Below are positions 13,001 through 21,747 of a DNA stretch of 64,000 bases, piece after piece (position 1 is the stretch's first letter; the number at the start of each line of letters is the position of its first letter). This stretch comes from Chrysomallon squamiferum (taxonomy: Eukaryota > Mollusca > Gastropoda > Neomphalida > Peltospiridae), in assembly GCA_012295275.1 (NCBI GenBank), contig CM022669.1:1915140-1979139 (forward strand), read 5' to 3'. The position numbers and the translations under genes were made by a program. Under the pieces are notes generated by a model. The model saw only the letters and a program-made list of their open reading frames with translations, did no database searches and was not told the DNA's origin.

Positions 13001-15472
13001 ACATTAAGCTAGAAAAATAACTTACAATTTATTAATAGTTTCTTTGAAAGTTGAAATAAAGATGAATTATTAATGATTTGATGATAATTCAATTCTGTGT
13101 TTACAAAACATGAAATATGTTATTTATGATTTCCTTTATTTCTTCTGATTTTTTCTCCTTTTATTTATTTTTGTTTTGTTTTATATTCTGTAATGGGAAT
13201 ACTGTGTATGTAAATGCAATGTTTTATCAAACTGGTATTTTAGTTGAATACACTCTATGCATTACATCAATTAATTCATCAGTTTTTATTTACATAAATA
13301 CATCACACACCCACCCATCCACCCCCAAGCCATATACACATCTACAAACAACATGTAATGGGAATGTTGTGAATGTAAATACAATATTTTATCAAACTGA
13401 TATTTTAATGGAATCCAGTTTATGCACTACTTCAATTAATTCATCAGTTTTTATTTACATACACATACACAAATACATCATGCACCCATCCTCTCAGCCA
13501 TATACATATATACATATACATAAACAGTTTAGATATTTCAGTGGTAAGAAATTTATAACTATATATAAATATATTACTGTATGGATGTGACTTAGTTAAT
13601 TTTTAAAAGAAAATGAAAGACTTTTTCTTGTAAATTACTTCATGGAATAACAGATGGAAATATCCAACATATTTAAATTAATTACCCATTTTGTATGGAA
13701 GCTCTCCAGTGGCTACTTGATGGAACAAATGGGGTGATCAGCAAAAGAATGAAGTGAAAGGAGACGCTTCCAAGACACAGACGATATACTGCTTTGTATC
13801 CAACTAGTCGACTGCAGTTCTCACCTGCCAGAAGCAAGACACATGTCTCATTAAATCGAGGAACCTAAAAAGCAAAAAAGCAATTTTAATCATTCATTTA
13901 ATTAATCTAATTACTTGTTTGCTCTTGAGAAATACTAGTATTATTCACTAATTTTTTATTCATTCAGATAATACACTCATTACTATCCATTCATTTAATA
14001 CTTTAATTACTATTCACTTATTATTAACTCATACATGACACTATTCATTTATATGTAAATATTATTCACTCATGTTATTATTATTATTATTATTATTCAT
14101 TCATGCAAAGTACTTTTTAATTATTAATTTCTGGAAGACATTAATTATTAATCACTAATATAATATATTATTCTAATTTTCTCTAAACATTCTAAGATCT
14201 TGTACATCAACTGTGACAGTTTCTTTTGAAAACATGGTAAACCCTTGAAAATAAACCTATACAAAGATTTTTATTTTTCAGAAATAAATTAGTTACCAAT
14301 TTCAAAATGATACTTACGGTCTCAATAAGAAGATTTTCTAACTCTGGAGATAACATTATGCATGCCACAACAAAGATCATTACAAGGAAGAGTGTGTACA
14401 TTATTCGTGTTCCTGTCGATTCGTTGATTGGTGGAAGACATCTTGAACAGAGGGCACAAGATGCAGGTCCACAGCAACAGGCAATCTAAATAAAAAAATG
14501 TTTAAATCGCTATTTTGCTTAATTGTAATAATAATTAAAAGACTGACATGTGGGAGGTACTGTTAGTTTGGTGTATCTTTCATGATAAAACAGGTTTATA
14601 AGAAAGAAAAAAAAGGAATAATAATAAGTAAAGTCAAATAATAAACTATTTAAATTAGAAAAACAAAATCAATGGAAAGAATATTTTGATTATATATTAT
14701 GTAACTTTAAAAATTATATATCCTTGAAACTTGCATGGAATAATTAACTAATAAATATTACAGATTGATTATCTAATTAGGAAATTATCATAGCTAATAA
14801 AAGTCAATTAAAATCTTATTAATAATTGTGAGGTGCATTAACTTTGCATAAAAATAAAAGATACAGATTTGCAAGTAGTTACAGTCATTGTCCTCAGTAA
14901 CCTTAACTACTTCACTAATTAGTGATACAAGAAATAATTAATAATTTGCAGTTTGAGAAATATTACAAAAACTGATTTCTCATCACCTGACTGTGTGTTA
15001 GTTTGCTGTGCAAACAGTTCATCAATATATATATATATATTTCAAAAATAAAAATAATAATTATTTGCTTTTAAAATAATTCTTTTTAATGTATGAACTG
15101 AATAAGAATCGCTAACGTATTGAAACTTACATCATTTCATATTGTACCTACCTTTGACATTTAAACACAATTATGTCAAACCTAAATTATAAATTAATAA
15201 ATATAATTTTAATGTGCAGTTATCACAACAACAAAAATTAACAATAATAATAAGAAGAAAGTTAATAAATATATAAATAATTCTAAAATAATCATATACT
15301 GATGATTAAGGTATCATACAGTAATGGTTATATAACAATATTAAACTTCTAAAGAATCAGCTGATCAAACAAAAACCTTATTAACATATGATACTATGTT
15401 AAAAATTAATTCTTATGAAGTTCGTTTTAACTGTTTTAGTACCTGCGAAGCACAACATCCTAGCATGGCCAT
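3646..15472 (-). CDS. SERINC family serine incorporator (SERINC5-like), 13 coding exons
   Basis: Multi-pass membrane protein of the SERINC family. The family was named for helping serine enter phosphatidylserine and sphingolipids; later work links members to lipid scrambling, and vertebrate SERINC5 to reduced retroviral infectivity. Minus-strand coding exons: 15472-15443, 14485-14318, 13864-13686, 12641-12565, 8234-8141, 7846-7803, 7235-7065, 6694-6599, 6481-6259, 5655-5604, 4814-4778, 4473-4335, 4003-3646. All introns are GT-AG, all phases match, and the sum is 1668 nt (555 residues plus stop). Family marks seen: a Cys-rich start (GCCASQIACCCG), VGYKAVYR near residue 87, QNGYWLFK near 124, [11 protein letters not shown] near 270, [17 protein letters not shown] near 412, and WVKMASSW near 453. 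About ten hydrophobic helices are visible. The start ATG has A at -3 and G at +4. The Cys-rich N-terminus, LFKLLIL and FHFVF motifs look closest to SERINC5. Vertebrate members are near 450-475 residues; the excess is mostly in the loop around residues 285-340 and the C-tail. The gene has no frame breaks. Paralogue assignment is by eye. Confidence 0.95.
4335..4473 (-). CDS. SERINC coding exon 12
   Basis: 139 nt encoding an acidic loop and then [19 protein letters not shown] and QLTNWYR, the near-invariant penultimate helix of the family. Confidence 0.94.
4778..4814 (-). CDS. SERINC coding exon 11 (micro-exon)
   Basis: 37 nt encoding [12 protein letters not shown], a Cys-rich cytosolic patch. 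Such Cys clusters are plausible palmitoylation sites (inference). Donor gtgagt, acceptor tttcag; phases agree with exons 10 and 12. Confidence 0.82.
5604..5655 (-). CDS. SERINC coding exon 10
   Basis: 52 nt encoding [17 protein letters not shown], the start of the cytosolic loop after helix 8. The strong donor is gtgagt. Confidence 0.85.
6259..6481 (-). CDS. SERINC coding exon 9
   Basis: 223 nt encoding the variable loop (residues 288-337) and helix 8 ([17 protein letters not shown]). The Ser codon split with exon 10 restores the family's YSS(I/V)RT motif. Confidence 0.9.
6599..6694 (-). CDS. SERINC coding exon 8
   Basis: 96 nt encoding [19 protein letters not shown] and [12 protein letters not shown], which match the family's SGLLQ(S/A)S(L/V)I..Y..YLTWSA motif (helix 7). 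Confidence 0.93.
7065..7235 (-). CDS. SERINC coding exon 7
   Basis: 171 nt encoding helices 5 and 6, with the conserved ...[17 protein letters not shown] segment that aligns with the family's YT..DC..NK(F/I) motif. The donor is gtaagt. Confidence 0.92.
7803..7846 (-). CDS. SERINC coding exon 6 (micro-exon)
   Basis: 44 nt encoding a basic loop ([14 protein letters not shown]). It corresponds to the family's SWVN...WYA loop. Both split codons (Trp and Ala) restore the frame between exons 5 and 7. Confidence 0.85.
8141..8234 (-). CDS. SERINC coding exon 5
   Basis: 94 nt encoding helix 4 ([20 protein letters not shown]), the most conserved stretch of the family. Ends with TG of a Trp codon completed in exon 6. 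It is separated from exon 4 by a 4.3 kb intron carrying a transposon. Confidence 0.93.
8832..11639. mobile_element. Long-TIR DNA transposon, copy 1 (SERINC intron)
   Basis: About 2.8 kb element with terminal inverted repeats of roughly 580-630 bp (8832-9410 and about 11010-11639) starting GGGTCATTCCGTGTCAAATC. It is flanked by TTTT on each side (8828-8831 and 11640-11643), which fits a 4 bp target-site duplication. The 1.6 kb core is moderately GC-rich compared with its surroundings and carries no full transposase; a 61-codon ORF lies at 10378-10563 on the minus strand. An internal 80 bp motif near 10950-11030 repeats TIR sequence at 11140-11220. The superfamily was not recognised. Confidence 0.88.
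12565..12641 (-). CDS. SERINC coding exon 4
   Basis: 77 nt encoding [20 protein letters not shown] and a short loop, which is helix 3. The conserved (N)G(F/Y)W(L/F)FK motif spans the exon 3/4 junction and confirms the splice. The donor is gtaagt. Confidence 0.92.
13190..13515. repeat. Two-copy tandem repeat, about 165 bp unit (SERINC intron)
   Basis: Units begin GTAATGGGAAT at 13190 and again near 13355. They share the block ATTAATTCATCAGTTTTTAT and end in CA/CCCA-rich spacers. This explains the 157-codon ORF across 13117-13590, which I do not consider a gene. Confidence 0.8.
13686..13864 (-). CDS. SERINC coding exon 3
   Basis: 179 nt. It encodes the luminal segment with possible N-glycosylation sites (NET, NCS), the family-diagnostic [10 protein letters not shown] and helix 2. 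Ends two bases into a Gly codon completed by exon 4. Confidence 0.93.
14318..14485 (-). CDS. SERINC coding exon 2
   Basis: 168 nt, phase 0 to 0, residues 11-66. It encodes the rest of the Cys cluster ([13 protein letters not shown]) and transmembrane helix 1 (about residues 38-56). It has a good acceptor (ttatttag) and donor (gtaagt). Confidence 0.92.
15443..15472 (-). CDS. SERINC coding exon 1
   Basis: Encodes the first ten residues, [10 protein letters not shown], then a GT donor (gtacta). Ends in phase 0. The Cys pair starts the Cys-rich N-terminus typical of the family. The transcription start was not located. Confidence 0.85.
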
Positions 15473-15627
15473 ACTCCTTTTTAATTTATCAGACTTGGAG
15501 AGTATACTGTTATCTTCATATCTCTTGAATTTTACTGTTTTGAGACGGCTATGTCATATTTGCGAATGTAAATAATGGTGTTTTTTTTTTTGTTTTTTTT
15601 TTTTGTGTATTTGTTTCCGTCGAAGTT

Positions 15628-15662
15628 CACTTCCCTTGACCTGCACTAAATTACCCGGAAGT
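15628..15662. promoter_or_regulatory. ETS-type sites upstream of SERINC
   Basis: CCGGAAGT at 15655-15662 and CACTTCC (GGAAGTG on the minus strand) at 15628-15634 lie 155-190 bp upstream of the SERINC ATG. These match the ETS/GABP consensus common in housekeeping promoters. No TATA box was placed; assignment is by motif and position only. Confidence 0.4.
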
Positions 15663-15937
15663 AAATATTTCAACCAAATGCGTTTTCCGCCTTATCAAGG
15701 TCGTAATTTCTTTTTTCTTTTTTTTTTATGTCCGATGTTCGTACGATTTGAAATCAAATGCTCTACGTCATTTCATATATATATTTTTAGTCAATTTTGT
15801 AAAATAAGAAAATAATTATTTCGGCGCAAAAACTAATTATTCACGCCCCTGCTAAAATGATAGTATTTATCGAGGGGGGGGGGGCTTTCAATTATAATTG
15901 TTTTTTAAATACCCTTATTTTAAATGCATATACGTAT

Positions 15938-15942
<5 letters not shown>

Positions 15943-15980
<38 letters not shown>
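15943..15980. repeat. (AT)n microsatellite
   Basis: About 18 AT units upstream of SERINC. Confidence 0.93.
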
Positions 15981-15981
<1 letters not shown>

Positions 15982-16739
15982 GGCTGTGTGCATAAAGCGC
16001 CCTCACACAAAAACTACACAACTTCGATCTTGATAATACCTTTAATTTCTCTGCCTGATTGTACAACATGACAGACAGTAGTATAACATTATAAATGATA
16101 ATATCGTTGTTATATTGCAGAGAATTGGACCAAATATTTTTCTCCCTTGCCAGATATTCTCTCTTCTCTCTTGAACTCTCTTTCACCGTAGTTACACAGA
16201 TAACATATCATACCCTGACCAATACTGGCTGACGATCACCGTCCTAGGTTCCTTTACCATATATTAATGCGCCATATATCTTAGAGGAATTCATATAAGG
16301 AGAAATAAACCTCACACGTTAATGCTGTTTATGTATCTTTAGATTATGTTTGGTGCTTTCAGTTCAGACACACACACACACACACGTAAAATAGCGGTGA
16401 CAAAACCCAAAACAATAAAATATAAATTATATACAGGCCCAGTTATCATTCCGTTTTATAATTTTTATCACTAGATATATTTTTTTCTGTTATTTACAGA
16501 TGTTTATAAAAATGTAATAAAATTAACGGTTTTAAAATTTTACTAATGCCTGTCACCTACAGATCAGAACCACTTGATGAAAAGGATTTGATTGCATTAT
16601 AAACATTATTTTTCAATTAATTATACTAATTTATGTTTCCAAGTTATTGTTATTATTATTATTATTATTATCTGTATATCAAATATATATATATATATAT
16701 ATATATTCCAGCTCCGTAAATTGTTTTTTTGTTGTTTTT

Positions 16740-17030
16740 TTTTTTTTTTTCTGGTATTATTTTTGTATATTAAAATATGTTATATCCACTTCTAGCGTCA
16801 TTATATAACTGGTTCTTTTTGTTGTTGTTTGTTTTCTGTTATTACTTTCGTATATAAAAATTACACTTCTAGCGTCATTACAAACAATTTTGAACATTAA
16901 AATATGTTATATCATCTTTTAGCGACATTATGTAACTGTTTTGTTGTTGTTGTTTGTTTTCTGTTATTATTTTGTACATTAAAATATTCACTTCTTGCGT
17001 CATTACTTAACTTTTGTTGTTGTTTTGCCA
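16740..17030. repeat. Degenerate tandem repeat, short array
   Basis: Three to four imperfect units of roughly 80-120 bp, each built on CACTTCTAGCGTCATTA followed by GTTGTTGTTTGTTTTCTGTT and an ATTAAAATATGTTATATC-like spacer. Units start near 16776, 16860, 16903 and 16984. Confidence 0.65.
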
Positions 17031-17096
17031 ACAGTTTTCTGCATAATTATTTGTGTTAATGATTAACGGCCAGAACACTACGAATATAGATATATT

Positions 17097-17136
17097 TATG
17101 TATGTATGTATGTATGTATGTATGTATGTGTGTGTG
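17097..17136. repeat. (TATG)n/(TG)n microsatellite
   Basis: Seven or so TATG units followed by a short TG run. Confidence 0.9.
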
Positions 17137-17139
17137 TTT

Positions 17140-17335
17140 AGGATTGAATATTATCTGTCTTATATAAGTCTGATTAGACAATATTCGGGAACGCACTGGC
17201 ACGTGTGGACAAAATGTCCAATCACAACCTTACGAACCTCGTCTGAATTCCGTTGACAAGATTCGAACGTAAGCCACTCATTCGCCAATTCTCCAGAGAT
17301 GGACGACGATACTACTTGGCCATCAAGACAACCTT
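17140..17335 (-). repeat. tRNA-derived SINE candidate
   Basis: On the minus strand, TGGCCAAGTAGT (17322-17311) resembles an RNA polymerase III A box and GTTCGAATC (17268-17260) a B box. Spacing and surrounding sequence look tRNA-Leu/Ser-like. The block is clearly richer in G+C than its neighbours. Ends and target-site duplications could not be fixed. Confidence 0.55.
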
Positions 17336-17663
17336 GTATATATTATGTATATGTATGGAGGTATGAATGTATGTGTACATTAATATATGCATGTCTATGT
17401 ATGAATTAATGCAGTTCTCAACCTTTTTTTGCCAACGGCACACCTTGGAACACTTGAAAAAATAGTGGCACACCTGGCTAAATATATATGAAAAAATCTG
17501 AATTTTGTAAAATAAAAATGTGGCAAATCATAGAGGGCATTCAATCGTAGACACAGACTAGTCATAGACACATAGAATTATTCAAACTAAATAAAGAAAA
17601 ACACAGCTATGAACTCACTTCATTGCAGTGTTTCGAATTTCATCAGTCAAATAGCTGGCTTCT

Positions 17664-17963
17664 TTAGTGAGAAGTTTGTGCCTGGCTTTTATTCATAATT
17701 TCCTCAATGTCTGGTCGAATATGAGACAGAAAGACCCTCATTTCTTCTTCCGTTGTAGGTAATCTCTCGCACTTCTTGTTTTTGATATTGTTTAATGTTG
17801 AGAAGCCTAATTCATTTATATAAGAAGTTGAAAATCGTAATAAAATTGCTAAAGCTCTTTTACATAATATGGAATACTCCTCTTGAATTGAAATCCAAAA
17901 TGAATCAATAGGCACAGTAGAATGTTTTAATTTTAACCCTCGGTCACAAGAAAGAGTGGCCAA
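17664..17963 (-). pseudogene. hAT transposase C-terminal fragment (dimerisation domain)
   Basis: 99-codon open stretch containing SCDRGLKLKH, FWISIQEEYSILCKRALAIL, FSTSYINELGFSTLNNIK and RPDIEEIMNKSQAQTSH. These match the C-terminal hATC dimerisation region of ZBED5/SCAND3-like transposases (FW..v..EYP.L...A...L.pF.tTYlCE..FS.l..iK). Upstream coding is out of frame, so this is a relic. Confidence 0.85.
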
Positions 17964-18047
17964 TTCTTCTTCTTCCTGTAACTCTAGTTCAGTTTTGGGG
18001 AGAATGATTTATGAAAGGATCTCTAAGCCACTCATACTTTTCTGCCT

Positions 18048-18245
18048 TTAATGACGGAAAGTAATTGTTGATACTTTCGTCAGATGAGTAAACACAATAG
18101 GGATCATTTCTCTAATGCAGGTAGAACGCAATAAAGGGAACATCAAGATTGACAGTAATTGCTCTTTTTCACAAATAACTATTTTCTTTTTGAGGGCAAC
18201 TAACTTATCTGTTGAAGTGAGAATATTTTCGTTTTTACCTTGCAT
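18048..18245 (-). pseudogene. hAT transposase internal fragment
   Basis: Carries LQGKN-like sequence (MQGKNENILTSTDKLVALKKK) and a FPLL motif, which precede the C-terminal domain in ZBED5/SCAND3-type hAT transposases. It is in the same order and strand as the fragment at 17664-17963 but in another frame. Confidence 0.7.
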
Positions 18246-18648
18246 ACTACTGTTTGTTTTATTTTGGGATCACGTGGTGTTTCGCTTTTTCTTAGCGTGC
18301 CGTTCAAAAGTTCGCGGCACACTGGTTGAGAATCACTGCAATAGAAAATAGTTTTATCGCAGTTCTAGTGAGATATTTGTATTTAATATTTATATTTGTA
18401 TTGAAAGTACTACAGTTTCCCACTTAGTTCACTTCTTAGAAAATAACCCGTACACACTTAAATCTGGCCCTGCATTTCAGTTATATAATATGTTTTGAGG
18501 ATGTACTAGCAATAGATCCATTAGTGTTTCTTAAGCTCAAGGGTGAATGAATATGTGAAAGACATAATAAATTCTGGTATTAATTTATTTTAAAATAAAT
18601 AAATAAATAAATAAAAAGAGAAAAAAAATCTCATTTATAATAAATATT

Positions 18649-18650
<2 letters not shown>

Positions 18651-18689
<39 letters not shown>
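18651..18689. repeat. (AC)n microsatellite
   Basis: About 19 AC units, preceded by AAAT repeats. Confidence 0.95.
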
Positions 18690-18692
<3 letters not shown>

Positions 18693-18711
18693 TTAAAAAT
18701 GAAATATATAA

Positions 18712-18990
18712 TTATATACAAGGGTGAAGAAGAAAAAATTCATTGTCCATAATGCAAAGACCCAGTTTGGTATCACCATCCCAATTAAGGGAAGTTCCAG
18801 CTTCATACTGAATAAAACTTGGAAATAACAAAGCAAGTCTAAAAATAATAAATATGGATACATCTGAATGCTTAATATTTTGCAGTTTATCAGTAATTTC
18901 CTGTTTTTCATCAGGTTGTTTCTTGGAAATTGTTTCAGATGAGAACAGTATTTTCCTTCTTTTTGAGGTCTGTTGTTCCAGCAGGTGCAA
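18712..18990 (-). CDS. Possible hypothetical coding exon
   Basis: 92-codon open frame whose composition looks coding: a hydrophilic charged half (SKRRKILFSSETISKKQPDE) and then YEAGTSLNWDGDTKLGLC near the end. Acceptor-like AACAACAG|ACC lies near 18965 and TTTTATTCAG|TAT near 18807. No family recognised. A small ORF starting in a good context on the same strand near 19420 (MTALRYGFGCFRV) could be a first exon, but the phases I tried do not join. Confidence 0.22.
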   Translation of the reverse strand: MHLLEQQTSKRRKILFSSETISKKQPDEKQEITDKLQNIKHSDVSIFIIFRLALLFPSFIQYEAGTSLNWDGDTKLGLCIMDNEFFLLHPCI

Positions 18991-19379
18991 AAATTGGTAT
19001 TAATACCTTTCAATTATTTATTTATGCTGTATACACGAATGTATCGTGTAATAAATACAGCGTGTAAAAATAATAAATAAAAAATAGCAAATAGCCTCCG
19101 TTACGTTATAGTGATGTTTAACAAATCAACACTTTTAAATATATGTATATATTTTTTTTATTTTACACCACTTAAGTTATCATAAAACATAAAAATAAAA
19201 AATAAAAATAAAATCGGCAGTTTTATTATTGATGCATTAATTCTACAAGAAGAGATAAATAATTAATTTTTAATATTATTTATACACAAATTAACTTTCG
19301 TATAAGTAAAAATATTTTTAAAGCTGTGGTTTTATCATAATAAAGTTAGAGATATTAAATTGTAGAGTTTTAATTTATT

Positions 19380-19680
19380 ATCAAACACGAAAACAGCCGA
19401 AGCCATATCTAAGAGCCGTCATGGCGGAAATATAAAATTTATAGTGGAAATTAAATTGTAAATGTTATTTTTTGAATTCATATAAAAATATGCATAGAAG
19501 CAGATTATTATTTAATTTAAGGTAATATGAATTATATTCGTAGAACAGGTAACTGGTGTGCTTAGTTACAAAGTTTGTAAGGCTGGGAAAACAATAGAAT
19601 ATTTATGTGTCGTCTGGTAAACTTGTTCGACGATGTCACGGTAGGTAATCTGTTTTTGCCAAGTTTTGTAAGCGAGGACT
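19380..19680. promoter_or_regulatory. CpG-containing island, candidate bidirectional promoter
   Basis: Locally CpG-rich against a CpG-poor background. GCCGTCATGGCGGAAAT near 19416-19432 contains a YY1-like core (ATGGCGG) and an ETS-like CGGAAAT. Possible first-exon donors lie on the plus strand (ACAG|gtaact near 19548) and a short ORF starts on the minus strand. It may serve a first non-coding exon of the NCKX gene, a small minus-strand gene, or both. Confidence 0.3.
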
Positions 19681-20286
19681 TAATATTATTAAAATGCAAA
19701 TTAAATACATAGCATATTTATGTAAATGAAACTGATTTAAAACAAATATATGTTGTTTGACTAAATAGTGTTTGTGGTATTTAAAATGAAAATTTGATTT
19801 CCTAATTAGCAGTAGTAGTTACTATAATTAATAGTTTAAAAAATAAAATAAACACTAAGTATGTTAAATTTTTCATTAATATCATTTTCCTGTAAAACTA
19901 TATATATCATCATAAGGGGGGAGAAGAAGGAAAAAAAAAGAAAAGAAAAGAAAGCAGATTATAATGACACCAAGACATCTTTGAAAGCACTAATATGAAA
20001 AACGTTACGAATTTTTTGGCTGAATACTGATTTACTGATATTTTTTCTTTAGAATCAATTGAGAAACGGTGATTCACTTCCTTCATTTTACAGTATTTTT
20101 TACGCATGCTGCTATCATTCATTAATTTTACTTAAATAATTAATTGAAATAACTATCTCAAACGTTCCTTACTCTTTAATTATGTAATTCTCAAAAACTC
20201 CATAGAAATTAAACCATTATACGAAAAGATAATTTTTTCAGAAGTGGTGAATTGTAGAGGTCTTTGCATTTCAAGTATTTTATTTT

Positions 20287-20319
<33 letters not shown>

Positions 20320-20449
20320 CCGTTAATTAATAACAAATTAGCGTTATGACTTCATTATAAAGATATACAAAATTTCATAAAAATCTAAGTAATCAACATC
20401 TTTATCAGAAAGAAAATATTATCTAGAAGTGGAATATTATTCCTTCTAT

Positions 20450-20815
20450 TTAGTAAATCAAACAAGATAAACGAAACATCGAACTTCTCAAACATCGGGA
20501 GCAACAGCAGTCGCTAAGGCCACATCATTTGCTGAGAACATCTCACATTTTGGTAACCAAATATTTATATGAAGTTTGGCAGGCTATGAGAGAAATGTAT
20601 AATTTGTAACTTGTATATGATTTATAGTCCCGAATAAATTTAGCTTCGTAACGACAATGATTTTGAAACGATAAACTTGCCTGTTGTTTAACAAAAATAT
20701 TGTCGAAACAGCACACGAATGAGGGAAACCCCTTCATGGAAAGCAAAAACGAATCACGAAAATCCGGCAAAATTTCGCTGATGCGCAGAGTCAATTTTTG
20801 TCATGTACCTAAAAA
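20450..20815. other. GC-enriched unidentified segment
   Basis: Less AT-rich and less repetitive than its surroundings, with several CpGs and TGCGCA near 20783. The minus-strand 83-codon ORF (20543-20794) has no recognisable domain. It could be a non-coding exon, a promoter or an old transposon piece. Confidence 0.3.
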
Positions 20816-20879
20816 CAGCAAATAAAGAAAAATTAATATCAACGTTGTTTTAAACAAAACATTTGCTTTTTTAAACATG

Positions 20880-21708
20880 TATTTAAATTTTGAAAAAAAA
20901 AATAAATAAATAAAATATTAATATAAAATAGAAATGCTGTAAAGCAGAAACAGTAATGCTATTGTTTTTATTCCCTCACCTTGAGCAAAGCAAAGTAATG
21001 TTACCTTAGGTATTCCGATCAGGAGTAAATTAATGTTGTAAAACTTCCCATGCTAAAGCATGAACTTTGATTTTGATTTTAATTTCTATTTATAATAATA
21101 ATTATTATTATTATTTGCATAGTTAGAATATTACTATGTGTGTGTATATATATTTAACTTTAATTTTAACTTATGTTTTGGTATATGTTTGTATCTAATG
21201 CAACTTATGTTTTAAACATTTAATTTTCTTAATTTTTAAATTTTAAATTTGTTTTTGAAATTTTCATGTACAGAGAAATGATAAAAATGTTCTCACTGAC
21301 TGAGGCACTGATACCATGGGGTGGGAAAATCAGGTCTACTTATTATTTTATTGTTAATAACTTTGCAGTATACAGAATTTATTTATGTCTTTTGTTTGAA
21401 CCATCTCAGAAATATTGTGATATAATAAAAGAATCAAACTCCTCAGTACACTCAGATAAAAAAAGAAAAAAACCCACAAAATACCCAACAAAAAAACCTC
21501 ACCCACAAAACAACCTACACATCAAAATAAAACCCCCAAAACCCCAAAACAACAACAAACAATGAAAAAGACAAAGGATTTTATATCAGTTTTAGTAAAA
21601 AATATTGTCATGTTTGAAAGAATAAAATGGTTAACTAAATGTAAACCATTTTACAAACTTTTAGAAACATAACTAAGAGTAAAATAAAAAAAAAGCCAAA
21701 AAACAAAA

Positions 21709-21747
<39 letters not shown>

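Larger units (their letters stand above)
15663..17139. other. Intergenic region upstream of SERINC
   Basis: No gene recognised. It contains a G9 run near 15870, an AT microsatellite at 15943-15980, a CA run near 16370, ATT and AT runs near 16650-16705, and the tandem repeat at about 16740-17030. The ORFs at 15920-16186 and 16592-16795 are mostly microsatellite translations. Confidence 0.6.
17412..18338 (-). mobile_element. Decayed hAT-family DNA transposon
   Basis: Ends are inverted repeats of the CAGTGATTCTCAACC type (left copy at 17412 with a small deletion, right copy ending at 18338), each next to GGCACAC sequence. Between them on the minus strand are two pieces of a ZBED/SCAND3-like hAT transposase (18245-18048 and 17963-17664), joined across a stop and frameshift. 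No convincing 8 bp target-site duplication remains, so the insertion looks old. Confidence 0.85.

Noticed and set aside
13117-13590. 157-codon ORF on the plus strand in a SERINC intron
   Set aside because: It spans two copies of a tandem repeat with CA/CCCA-rich spacers; the protein repeats itself and matches no family.
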